DNA from: Diphasiastrum complanatum
Lineage: Eukaryota; Streptophyta; Lycopodiopsida; Lycopodiales; Lycopodiaceae
Direction: 5' to 3'
Assembly (NCBI GenBank): GCA_029204225.1
Contig: MU835606.1
Span: forward strand, 1 to 37,791
DNA length: 37,791 nt
Shown piece by piece: positions 11,965 through 23,822 of this stretch. Numbering within the stretch: the first letter of the stretch is position 1; every line of letters starts with the position of its first letter. Both the position numbers and the translations under genes were made by a program. The notes beneath the pieces were generated by a model that saw only the letters and a program-made list of their open reading frames with translations, ran no database searches and had not been told where the DNA came from.

Positions 11965-14900
11965 GGGGGGGGGTTCAATATGGATTTGTTGACTATCTCA
12001 TGGGGTCACCATCCTTCGTATCTGATTTCCATGTTTCCCCCACCACCCTTTCTGATCACTCCTTTCTCTCTTTCGATATCGACCACCTTCCACCCACTCA
12101 TCCATCTTCACTACCTACGCTTACCTGAGCACCCAAATACTCATTTGACCCCATTTACGTGCCAATGTATCGGCACTCCCTAGCTTCGCTTCTACGCTCT
12201 TTTCCCCATGATAGTCTAGTTGACACCCAAGCCGCTTTTCTCACCACCTCCCTCCACACTACCGCTTCCCTAGCCTTTCCCACCAAGCCCCATCCCAGCA
12301 AAACCCGACACACATTTTGATCACTGCATCCTCCCTGGTATGATGCCGAGTGTCGTTCTCTTCATCATTCAATCACCTATTCACGTCTCCATGCTCCGCA
12401 CTTGTTCGATCTTCCCAACATTCCTACCATCGTGTTCTCCGCCGTAAAAAGCGTGCCTTTCATGACTCTGAAGGGAAATGTCTTATTGACATTCTTTTCA
12501 GCTCTTCCTCGAGCACTTTTTGGCGTGAGTTCATTCCCCGTTCTCCACCACCTCTCTTGGAAGACCTCCGCATTTGGACCGATTACGCTACTAGCTTATA
12601 TACCGACTCACCCATCTCCATATCTCCACGACCATCTAAGTTCTCCTTCTTCACACCCGATATGGTACATTAAGAAGATGAAGTCACATAAAGCTAGAGA
12701 TATCGAAGACCTAGAGTCTGAACTCCTTGCCCATGCATCCGACTCACCCGCTCCCACCATAGCCACTCTTCTTAATTCCGCAGTTGTTTCTGGTTTCCCT
12801 TCGTCCTGGTGCACTAACATCATCAACCCCATCCATAAGAATGGTGACCCCATGATTCCTAGTAACTAGCGCACTATCATGATTGGGCATGTCCTGGCGA
12901 AGCTCTATGGTACTATACTTCAATCTGTTGTGAGTTCAGATGCAGAGACTAGGAGACTACATGCTATGGGTCAGGCAGGTTTTCGGGCTCATTACTCTAC
13001 TAAAAATCACATCTTCACGTTACGGGCCCTGATTGAGGAAGCTAAGCACAGGAAAGAGAGGGTTTACTGTTGTTTTGTAGACTTCAAGAAGGCCTTTGAT
13101 TCCGCTCCTCGCTCCTTGCTTAATTGGAGACTCCAAGATCTTGACTTCTCCACCGACATCATCTTGGCTATGATGGCGTTGTATGAGCGCGTCTTGCGAT
13201 GTTTCCGGCATAGTAGTGGCATTTCTGATCACATTTGGAGTACTATTGGGGTTTTCCTCGGTCCTTTTTGGCCTCTATATTGATGAGTTAGAGAGAGTCA
13301 TTACACAGTGTGGTGGATGTAGGCTTGGAGATCTCTTGATTGCTATCCTTCTTTATGCCGATGATGTTGTACTAGTTTCACCCACCAGAGACTATGAGGA
13401 CCCCCGGTGTGTCACTCTTATGGTACGAGAAATGTTCATATTGAGGCGAGATCTATGCGAGACAGCTCAGCATTTTACCTCTCAACCCTTGATCACTTCT
13501 TTCTTTACTAGGCGGAGATCGCGAGGATGATGAGGTGGATGGCCGTTTACATACTCACAAAGATCAGAGACAGTGTACTTCTCACCATCACTCGATTGCC
13601 AGGATCACCAGACCTCCTATGCAGACACACTGCACATAGACGAGTCAAAGGGCTCCAGCTCTTCCAGCACCTCCTCCTGTTGCAACTCACATTACATCTT
13701 TCTATAGCATCAACACAGACTTGACATCATGACATAGATACATTTATTATTATGCACATACTCTCTCAATTTCCCATTTATCTTAGTTTGTACTAGATGT
13801 TTCTTTATTACAGCTTCGGAGATGTTTTATGTGCTCCCATTGTTACCACATACTTGACATATATTTACTAGTCTTATATGCCTTTTGGCATGGAAAAGAC
13901 ACCTCATCTACAGCCGACACCTCATCCTCTCCCCCCCCCCCCGCTGTTGACTCACCCCCTGCTACAGTTCCCCCCTCGCTACTTGCCACAACACCCTCCC
14001 CCTCACTGCTCGTTGACTCCACCAAGTTGCAAACTGATGATGTGGCAGCGTTGCCTGCCACACAGGCAGCGCTGCCTGTTGATGTAGCACCCCCCCCCAC
14101 CTCTTCTTCTCCACTTTCACTTTCTTCTTCTGCTCCTCTTTCATCTTCCTCTTCTTCCACCTCTTGCTCGTCTCAGCCACCATTTCGGAAGAGCGGTCAA
14201 GGGAGCAAAAGGCCCATAACATCAGGGTTCGTGGGATACCGGACACACAAGACGCCATTGCCGAGGCTACAAGATTTCTCGAGACCACTCTAGGACATGT
14301 GATTGATGGTGGGCTAGATTTAGCTTGGAGGACTACCAGAGATGCAACTACACTGATCATTCACTTCACATCCCTAGACAGCCGCAGAGAAGCTTTACGC
14401 TGTAGAGCCTAGGAATTTGGGGACCCCAGGGTTGGGAGTATCTCGGGGCCCCATCCGTACCATCTTCAAATTGGGGTATGGAATTGTGATGGCATCCACT
14501 CATCCTCTATAGCAGGTGACTGATTGACTTTATCACTAGACGAGACCTATTGTTTTTCATGGAGACTCACGAGAGCCAGGTGCGCAATTTACCCACCTTT
14601 CTAGGATACAGATGGCATTCAGTATACAGATCTGAGACTAGATCAGCCAATGGCCGTGGTTCGAGAGGAGTGGCTTGTCTCTACAGAGAGTCCCTTCCTC
14701 AGATGTTTGAGTTCGTCAGGCATGATGAGCATGCACGGTATATTTGGCTCCATATCACAGGACGAGCGATTGGTTTGGATAGGGACGTCTTCATTGTTGC
14801 CTGCTATTTTCCTCCAGAGTCCTTCTCCCTTGTTGAGGGTGTTGGCTCACCTTATTTGGACCTTTCAGTGGATATCATCAGATTTGCAAAGCAGGGGCAT

Positions 14901-17167
14901 ATTTTTCTCACTGGGGATTTTAATGCCCGGATAGCTTCATGACAGACAGAGTTCCATGATGCTACAGATCAAATGCGAGTTCATGCCCTTGATGGTGACA
15001 GCTTGGGGATCATCAAAAATCTGTTCCATGATGCTACAGATCAGATGCGAGTTCATGTTTTTGATGGTGACAGCTTGGGGATCACCAGGATTTCTGATTA
15101 TGGACCGGGACCTATTACTTCATATGGTGAGTACCTGTTGCAATTTGGTGAGGCGCATGAGTTAGCCATTTATAATGGCCTACTTCACTGGCCCAATTCT
15201 GGCAGCTATACTTGTCACCCTCACAGTGGCCACTGGCGGTCAGTGTGGTTGATTACCTCATGGGGTCACAATCATCCATTCCCCTCATTCATAGCTTCCG
15301 TATCTCCCCTACCACCCTCTTTGATCATTCGTTCCTATCCTACGCTACTGGCCACCTTCCACAACCTCAACACTAGTCCATCCTTTCCCGTCCACCCAAA
15401 TACACCTTCCACCCCCTCTCTATCCCACTCTCCAGGAATCCCTCACCTCCTTACTTCACTCTATTCTACATAGTGAAGCGCCGGAGTCACAAGCCGCCTT
15501 CCTCACCACCTGTCTCCACTTTGCTGCTACTTTGGCTTTCCCCTCCAAACCTCATAAACACAAACCAATCCATCCACGATCATCCCGACCTTTCCATCCA
15601 CTATGGTATGACGCGGAACGCCGATCCTTTCACCACCCTGTCACACATGCTCGTTTCCACGCCTGCCATCTCCTCCGCTCTTCACGGCAATTGTACAACC
15701 GCACACTCCGTCGCAAAAACAGTGGCTATGATGACTCCGAAGGAAACCGTCTTGTGAACCTCCTTCTCAGCTCCTCTGGTGCCTTTTGGCGTGAGTTTAT
15801 CCCTCGTGCCCCACCCCCTCTTCTTGACGATTTACATATCTGGACCGACTATGCTACCCAACTTTACACTATACTCACCGATACACCCATCTCCATCTCT
15901 CTTCGACCTTCAGACTTCACCTTCTTAACCCCTGACTTGGTTCGGGCAGCAATCAAAAAGCTGAAAATCCACCGCACCAGAGACATTAAAGACCTTGAGT
16001 TTGAGCTACTGATTCACGCCCCCCATACCCTTGCCCCTACATTATCCACTCTCCTTAACCATGCTGTTGTTGAGGGCTTCCCATCCTCTTGGTGCACCAA
16101 TATCATACATCCTATCCATAAAAACGGTGACCCCATGGTACCTAGTAATTACCACACTATTATGATTGGACATGTTCTCGTGACGTTATATGGCGTCATC
16201 CTCCAGTTTGAAGTTAGCTCTATAGAGACAGTTGGACTGTTTACACACTTTTTGTACTCAGTGGGGTTTAGGAGTGAACGTCTCGAAGACCAAAGTTATG
16301 GTCTTCAATACCTCTCGGGCCTTCATGCAGCGCCAGGAGCTTACCTTTGATGGACAGTCCCTAGAGGTGGTTTCTTCATACACTTACCTTGGGTGTGCTC
16401 TTCTCTGGTCCTACCTTCAGTATGAGACAGACGGCTACTTCTAGACTTGGGAAGGGCCACTCTTCCCTAGTCCAGCTGGAGAGATTCTGCTTCCGTAAGT
16501 CTATTCGGGATGCCCTGAGTAAGTGCAGACTGTTTGACACCATCGTCACCCCTTCAGCCTTGTATGCGGGAGAGATATGGTGTACAGGACTATCATCTTC
16601 ACACTGGTTCAGCATTTCATGCTTAAAGACCACCATGTTAGCTCGCATGATCCGAGCGAAGCCCTCGGTTCCCCAGGAGATCATCCTTGCGGAGTTTGCC
16701 AACCCCCTATTCAAATTGAGGCAGCCTTCCAGCTTATCACATACATCCAGAGAGCTCAGGCACTTCCTAATACCGAGACGGACACGGTCTAACAACGATG
16801 CCTTTTGGCATGGAAAAGACATTAATAAAGCTTTCCCTCTCTACATCATACACAGTGGTGTACTACTACATGCACGTGCTCATGCTCACAGACGACGCCG
16901 GCGGGCTCCAGCGCTTCCCCATTCTGTGGCTCACATCACATCTTTTTACAACATCAGCACAACAATAGCAGCACAGCCTTGACATCCTACTATAGATACA
17001 TATGATTACTATGTGCACACTCTCGCATACATGTCTATTTTAGTTTGCACTAGATGTTTTTCTTTATTACAGTTTGGAGACGTTTTTATACGCTCCCATG
17101 GTTACCACATACTTGACATGTACTTCATTAGTCTTATATGCCTTTTGGCATGAAAAAGACATTAATA

Positions 17168-17230
<63 letters not shown>

Positions 17231-18337
17231 CCTACTACTAGAGGCCAGTTGTTTCACACACGGGTGGTTCCAGCAATGATGTATGCCACCGAGATCTGGT
17301 TGCAAGGAATTTCTCTCCGGGACAAGGCAGGCATTTCCCGCATTCAGGCCACTATGTTGGGTCGCATGATATGTGCCAAGACTACCACCCCTCATGATAT
17401 CCTATGTGCTACTCCTTCGATCATCCTTGAGGGCTTTTTCCGCCTTATTCTTTTTCTTCAGCGGATTCAGGAGATTTGTGCATCTCACCCGGATAGATAC
17501 ATTTCACATGTCCTAGCTGATTCCCATGCCATCCTGGTACCAGCAAGCGTCTGATCTCTTATGACATCTGGGCATCTCTATCATGGATCTTCCTCGTGGT
17601 ACGCATTCATATATCCAAGGCTATTTATTCCGTCGATATATGCAACAGACTTGGAGCTCCCTCCCACCTCCCCGCATTCAACTGAGCTATTACCAGACAC
17701 ACTTCCTCTCTCTGCCTTCTGGTTTGCCATTGTTGCCGCTCTATCTCTCATAGCCCCTATCACATGACCTGCGCTATCGTCTTGGGCAGTTGCGCATTTC
17801 CTCTCATTAGCTTGCTATTCAGGCCGGTCGTGCATGGGATATCCCCCGGGAGCATCATCTATGTCGCTTGTGCTCGTTGCAGGAGGTGGAAGATGAAGCT
17901 CATTTCCTCCTCAGATGTTCGTTGTACTATGAGATACGGGGCATGTATTATTGTCTCTTTCGCGATGGCCCGCTCACTGGCTTCTTTCGGACTCGAGCAC
18001 ATGTTGATGACTCCGATGATAAGATTCCTATCCCTGTGCCACCGCAGAAAAAGCCCAGATGTAGTCGCCACTTGCCTCCATCAGGGCCCACTGTACACTC
18101 CACTCAGCGGACACTTCAAACTTACTTTCGCTGATATGTACTTATTCTCCACCTGGCCCGGGTTGTGGGCTTATTTCACTTCTGCTTTGTTCTACTTTCA
18201 TTCGTAGCTAGTTTATAGCATTTTACGGCCACGTCCTCCTATGGATGATGCTCCCAGTGTTGCTTGTACATATTTTCTTTTTGGTCTTATGCACCCACAG
18301 GTGCCCAAAAGACGTTAATAAAGCTCTCTCTCTCTCT

Positions 18338-18412
<75 letters not shown>

Positions 18413-21400
18413 AAGTGATGGAAAGAAAGGAGGCTCTGCAAAAACAAGAGACACAAGGAAACATCTCATTTACAGAGACGGTAAAATCCGTTTAGCTTCA
18501 ACGTTTAGTGGAAACGAAATAGATGATTTTAAAGTTGGAGTTAGAATAGAGTTGAGTTTGAGTTTGCGTTTAATATCCAGTTGACCTTGTAAATGGTTGC
18601 GTTTTTGCACCATATATTCCTGGACTATTGCATAGTGGTTAGCTGTAGCTTAGTTTTCTTATTTGGTTGACGGTACTGTCCCGTCTTGTTTCCATGATAC
18701 TTGGATGTACTGTTTTTGTCTTATATGCCTTTGGGCATGGAAAAGACGTTAATACAACTTCTCCTCCTCTTCTTCTTCTTCTTCTTCTTCTCTCTCGATG
18801 GTGATGGCTGCTGCCCTGGCCTAGCTCGCCCTACCCTGGTCGCACTCCCCTCCCCTCTGACCTCCATCGCACTTAGCGGGTCTCCATGGCCAGAAGGGGA
18901 GCCCTCGCTCCCCCCCCCCCTCGCTCCCCTCCCTCTCCTTCGCTACCCCCTCCCTCTCCTTTGCAGCCTGTCGCTGGCCCTTCACACACCCCCTCGCTGC
19001 CTACTCCCTCTCCCACCACCTCTCCCACCCCCTCGCTGGCCCTTCCCACCGCCTCGCTGTCTACTCAGCCTACTCCCGCCCCTCCCACCCCCTCGCTGGC
19101 CCTTCCCAACCCCTCGCTACCTGCTCACAGCCCTCCCCCCTCTTCCTTGGCCCTCTCCTTTCTCCATGGTTCTCCTGCCCCCTCCCATTATCCTCTCTCA
19201 TTCCCTAAAGAAGCCTACTCTCCTACGAAAGCAATTGAACAGTACCTTCTCTCTTGCATGGAACAGATTACACTGGAATCTAGCTACCTAAGGATGGAAA
19301 TGGGTCAATTGAAAACCACAATACAAGCCATGGCAATCGAGAAGCAAACTATGATGGCCCGGATCATATCTTTGGAAGAGACCTTGAGCAGAAAAGAAGA
19401 ACCAGCCAGCACCACAAAGATCCAAGAATTGGAGGAACGGATTGAGCAACATAAGGCGGAAACCAAAACATGGGCCTCTCTATTCGAAGAAGACGGTAAA
19501 GAAGGTACACACACTTTCAATAGCGTCATCTCAGCCACCATATCCGAAGAAGAAATGCGGAAGTATAAATCTCTGAATGTGCGGGTGCAAGGAATTGAAG
19601 ATACTAAGGCTCCAATTACCGGAGCAACCAGTTTCCTCACGGATACACTTTCCCACCATCACAACGGAATGGAAAAAGCGTGGAGAACTAAAAGAGATCC
19701 AACTACACTCATCATACGGTTCACGGGAATAGAGGACCGGCAAGCTGTCCTTAGGCTACGAGCTAGGCTGAGAGGTACCCTTGTCTTCATGGACGATGAT
19801 CTCACACCTATGCAAGTTGCCGAAAGGAGGAAGGTTTTCAGCGAAGCCAAAGCACTGGGAAAAAGGGTGATCTATCGGGATGGTAAGGCCCGATACATTG
19901 ACCCCCAAAAATCTGAGGCATAGGGATTTGGGCCCCCCGGACTTAGGAGCGGTTCGGGGACCCTCACAAAAGCATTGCGGTTAAGTTTATGGAACTGCAA
20001 TGGTATCCATTCTTCAGCTACAGCAGGAGACTTTAGAGATTTTTGTACTACAGGGGATATCCTTATACTTACTGAGACACATGAGAGTCCTGAGAGAGGA
20101 CTTCTTTGCATTGAGGGATTTTGCTGGCTTTCTACTTGCAGAGGGAAGACGAGGGCACTGACCAATCGCGGTTCAGGTGGTGTTGCTTGCTTATTTCGAG
20201 ACTCTCTCCAGCCATGGGTCGAGCTACTATACACTGACGAGCAGGCTCGCTATATCTGGATCAGGTTGGACCACAGGTTGATGGAGTTAGATCGTGACAT
20301 ATTCTTGGCTATTTGTTATTTCCCTCCAGAGACATCAGCTTTCACCTCAGAGGAGGAGTCACCTTTCATGGATATTTCATCGGACATTATCAAATATGAG
20401 GATTGAGGATATATTCTTCTAGCGGGGGACTTCAATGCCAGGACTGGGTCTAGGCAAACGGAATTTCACAAAGCAGCAGATGACCCACAGCGGATACATG
20501 CACTTGATTGGGATGATCTTGGTCTTATACGGCGATCGGCGGATGCAGCGAGTCCAGTCACATCATATGGGGAGCAGATGCTTCAGTTGGGTGAGGCTCA
20601 TGGACTGGCCATTTATAATGGCCTTCTTCAGTTGCCAGGCTCTGGTGACTACACTTGCTTCCCACATAGTGGAGGACATAGCGTCGTCGACTATTTCATG
20701 GGTTCACCGTTTCTCCTTCACTTCATTTCATCCTTCTCTGTACACCGCACCACTCTTTCTGATCATTCATATCTCTCACTCTCTGTCGGTCATCTCCACA
20801 TCACACCTATTTTCTCTTTGACCCCTACAGCTAAACTCACCTACCGCTACAATTCACATCACACACCACTATACAGAGAAGCCCTCTCCAATCTCCTTAC
20901 CTATTTCCCACATGAGCATACTTTAGAGGAGCAGTCCCTCTTTCTTGTCCAGACCATCCATACTGCAGCTTCCATTGCCTTTCCATCCCCACGGCCCAAA
21001 GACCAGCAACGTCATAGACCCTATAACCCCTGGTATGATAAGGAATGCATCCAGCTACATCAGAACCTCATATATGCTCGCTCCCATCTTCCTCATATGA
21101 CCAAAACCATATCTCGTGTCTACCGCGGAAAAAAAGAAAATCGCATACAAGATTGGTCAGGGTAAGAAACTGATGGATCTCCTCTTTAGTTCTTCCTCAG
21201 GTTCATTCTGGAAGAGGTTCCTTCCACGGTCACCCCCACCACGGATCACACACCTCAGCACTTGGGTCGCATATGCCACATCATTGTACACCATCCCAGA
21301 TAGCCCTCACCTTCCCACCTCCTGTCTCACGGATACTTTTGCCATATTCACTAACGAACTTATAGAAAAGGCCATCACACGACTCCATTCCCATAAAGCC

Positions 21401-23742
21401 AAAGACATTGATGAGCTAGAGGCTGAACTTCTAAAGTATGCTCCCGACATCCTCTCACCCTTTCTCTCCATCCTATTCAACCGAGCTGTCACCTCTGATT
21501 TTCCCTCTCCATGGTCCACAAACCTCATTCACCCTATCCACAAAGGCGGGGACCCCATGAAAGCTGACAACTACCGCACCATTATGATCAGTCACCTCTT
21601 CGCCAAAGTATATGGTTCTATCCTACAGTCAAAGATCAGTACAGAGATGGATGCTAGATCACTCCATGCCATTGGACAGGCGGGTTTCAGACCGGGATAT
21701 ACTACATCGGATCATATCTTTACTTTGAGGTCCATCATTGAGGAGGCTAAGGCCAAGAGGGAGCGTGTATACTGCTGCTTTGTGGATTTCCGCAAGGCAT
21801 TTGATTTTATGCCTAGGCATCTATTGATACAGAGACTTCATGATCGAGGCTTTCAGGAGGATACTATACAGGCGGTAGTAGCATTGTACAGCGAGTTATT
21901 GGCAGGGTCCGACTATCAGGAGTTATTTCACCGGAGGTGGTCAGTACTATTGGTGTCAAACAGGGATGTCCACTCTCTCCTACACTTTTTGGTCTTTACA
22001 TTGACGAGCTAGAGCATGTTATACGGAGTGATGGAGGGGAGGGTTGTACATTGGGCGACCTCATTATTGCTATTCTCCTTTATGCTGATGATGTGGTTTT
22101 GCTTTCACGGACGAGAGAGGGTTTGCAACGACACTTAGATGCTCTTCTTTCTTTCTGCACACGGTGGGGTTTGTCGGTGAATGTGGCCAAGACTAAGGTT
22201 ATGGTGTTCAACACCTCTAGGTCTTTCATGATGCGGCAGGAGCTTCTATGGGATGGTCATCCCCTAGAGGTTGTTGATTCCTATACATATCTAGGAGTAC
22301 TATTCTCGGGGCCAACGTTCAACATGAGACCCGCAGCTATTTCCCGGGTACGGAAGGGCTATGCCTCACTGGTAGATTTGGAGAGACTATGTTTCAGCTC
22401 ACACATCAGAGATGCGACTAGTAAGCGTCGGCTCTTTGACACTATGGTTGTGCCCTCAGCTATGTATGCTTCCGAGACATGGAGTACTAGTCTGACAGCT
22501 ACTGATTGGACATATATCTCCCGGCTCCAGATTCGTTTGCTCTCCCGGATGATACGGGCTAAGCCCTCAGTACGACACTAGATTATCTTGGCGGAGTTCG
22601 CGGTCCCCCATTCAGATTGAGGCCTTATTCCATATTGTGACATTCATACAGAGGTTAGAGGATCTTCAGGACGGGGGTACACATTATGTAGTTGCAGCTT
22701 TATCTTCATCCCGGCACCTACACTCAGAGGGACACCTTTTCTCATGGTACTCCCAGGCTTGCCGTCTCCTCTCCACATTGGGGATCCAGATCAGTGATCT
22801 ACCTACGGGCACCCACCAGTACATCAGAGGCCTCCTTTACAGATCATATCTTCATATCACTTGGCAGGGTCCATTGGGGACCAAGAGTGAGTTTTATCGT
22901 ACACACTTTCTATCTCTTGATCCGGCTGGCTGCCCCATAGTATCTGGTTACTTGTTGAGGAGTATATCACATAGTCTGCGGATAGCGATGGGTCAGTTTC
23001 GGGTTTCTTCACATCAGCTGGCTATTGAGACTGGCAGATATAGTGGTACCCCACGAGAGGACCGGCTTTGTAGCATGTGTGTTATGCATGAGACTGAGGA
23101 CGAGTCACATTTCCTCTTCAGATTTCCAGCCTACTATGAGATACGAGGGGGGTACTACTGCTTGTTCAGAGAGCACCCAGTTACACTTTCTACCTTGATA
23201 TCTTATGAGGACCCTAGATGTGTCGCACTAATGATCCGAGAGATGTCAGACCTGAGGAGGAGGAGACTAGATGGTACACATTCCCTGACACAGCTGAGCA
23301 TTGATGAGTGCATATCCCGTCGGAGACAGAGATCCGAGGTACCCATAGGCAGCGACTCAGATGGAGAGGCCGAGATTACCGACTCCTTCGTACACCGGCA
23401 TCAGAGACCATGTCGACGGCCAGAGAGACAGTCAGTTATTAGATCACAGCCCAGAGCGCCACGGCAGCAGAGACGACACCGACGGCCTATTCAGCAACAG
23501 AGGTCCAGGGCACATCTAACCACACCTTCACAGCATACCATCCACCATTTCTTTCATGTTGATGGGCATCGTGATATATGATTCCAGGCTATTGGATCCT
23601 AACTGGGCCAGCTGTCTTTATGCATTGTACAGTTATTTAGTTTTATAGATGATTGAGCTTTAAGCTCCTATGTGCACACTTGACATGTACCTTTTCTTAG
23701 TCCTATGTACCTTAGGGTATTCAAGGACATTAATAAAATCTT

Positions 23743-23822
<80 letters not shown>

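Larger units (their letters stand above)
11974..13900 (+). pseudogene. LINE unit a, sense part: ORF2 endonuclease end, RT, C-terminus, 3' end
   Basis: Starts at VDYLMGSPS near 11986 (end of endonuclease, with LSDHSFL). It continues through the linker (FPSSWCTNIINPIHKNGDP, RTIMIGHVLAKLYG, GQAGFRAHYSTKNHIFTLR) to RT motif A, CCFVDFKKAFD, and after a frameshift near 13250 the catalytic YADDVVLVSPTR. It then jumps straight to the C-terminal block YEDPRCVTLMVREM and QPLITSFF, so about 1.1 kb (thumb and zinc finger) is deleted. An in-frame TAG follows DPMIPSN. The unit ends with the conserved LINE 3' hairpin but no (CT) tail. Confidence 0.85.
13901..16842 (+). mobile_element. LINE unit b, ORF1 plus ORF2 with internal deletions
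   Basis: A long but dead unit: Pro/Ser-rich ORF1 start, ORF1 core, endonuclease with a 72-bp duplication, RT fingers, loss of the RT catalytic core, thumb, then an abrupt jump to the 3' hairpin and a short pyrimidine tail (16831-16842). Confidence 0.8.
16843..17227 (+). mobile_element. LINE unit c, 5'-truncated copy (last 0.4 kb)
   Basis: Starts directly after the tail of unit b. It encodes the end of ORF2 (HAHRRRRRAPALPHSVAHIT, SFYNIS) similar to unit g at 24.55-24.68 kb, then the shared 3' UTR (TACTTGACATGTACTTCATT), the hairpin, the AATAAAG box and a 57-nt (CT)n tail. Confidence 0.8.
17228..18408 (+). mobile_element. LINE unit d, 5'-truncated copy of a different subfamily
   Basis: Begins inside ORF2 immediately after the (CT)n tail of unit c and ends with its own hairpin, box and an 85-nt (CT)n tail. 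Its protein is clearly diverged from the other units, yet the terminal 3' box is nearly the same (AAAAGACGTTAATAAAG). Confidence 0.85.
18409..18796 (+). mobile_element. LINE unit e: ORF1-end fragment joined to the LINE 3' end
   Basis: About 120 bp resembles the ORF1 C-terminal domain (RKHLIYRDGKIR against GKRVIYRDGKARY in unit f), followed directly by 3' UTR-like sequence (TACTTGGATGTACTGTTTTT), a hairpin and a CTT/CTC tail. No ORF2 sequence lies between. It may be a deletion product or an ORF1-only element. Confidence 0.55.
18797..23821 (+). mobile_element. LINE unit f, near full-length L1-like element
   Basis: 5.0 kb with a short 5' leader (about 90 bp), intact ORF1, ORF2 with all domains but about five lesions, 3' UTR, hairpin, TTAATAAAA box and an 82-nt CT-rich tail. 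It starts directly after the pyrimidine tail of unit e. Both ends are therefore bounded by CT-rich tracts. Confidence 0.88.

Noticed and set aside
13843-14160. Glu/Gly/Val-rich minus-strand open frame
   Set aside because: It is the complement of the Pro/Ser-rich LINE ORF1 start.
18287-18469. Arg-Glu repeat open frames on the minus strand over the (CT)n tracts
   Set aside because: They are translations of the microsatellite only.
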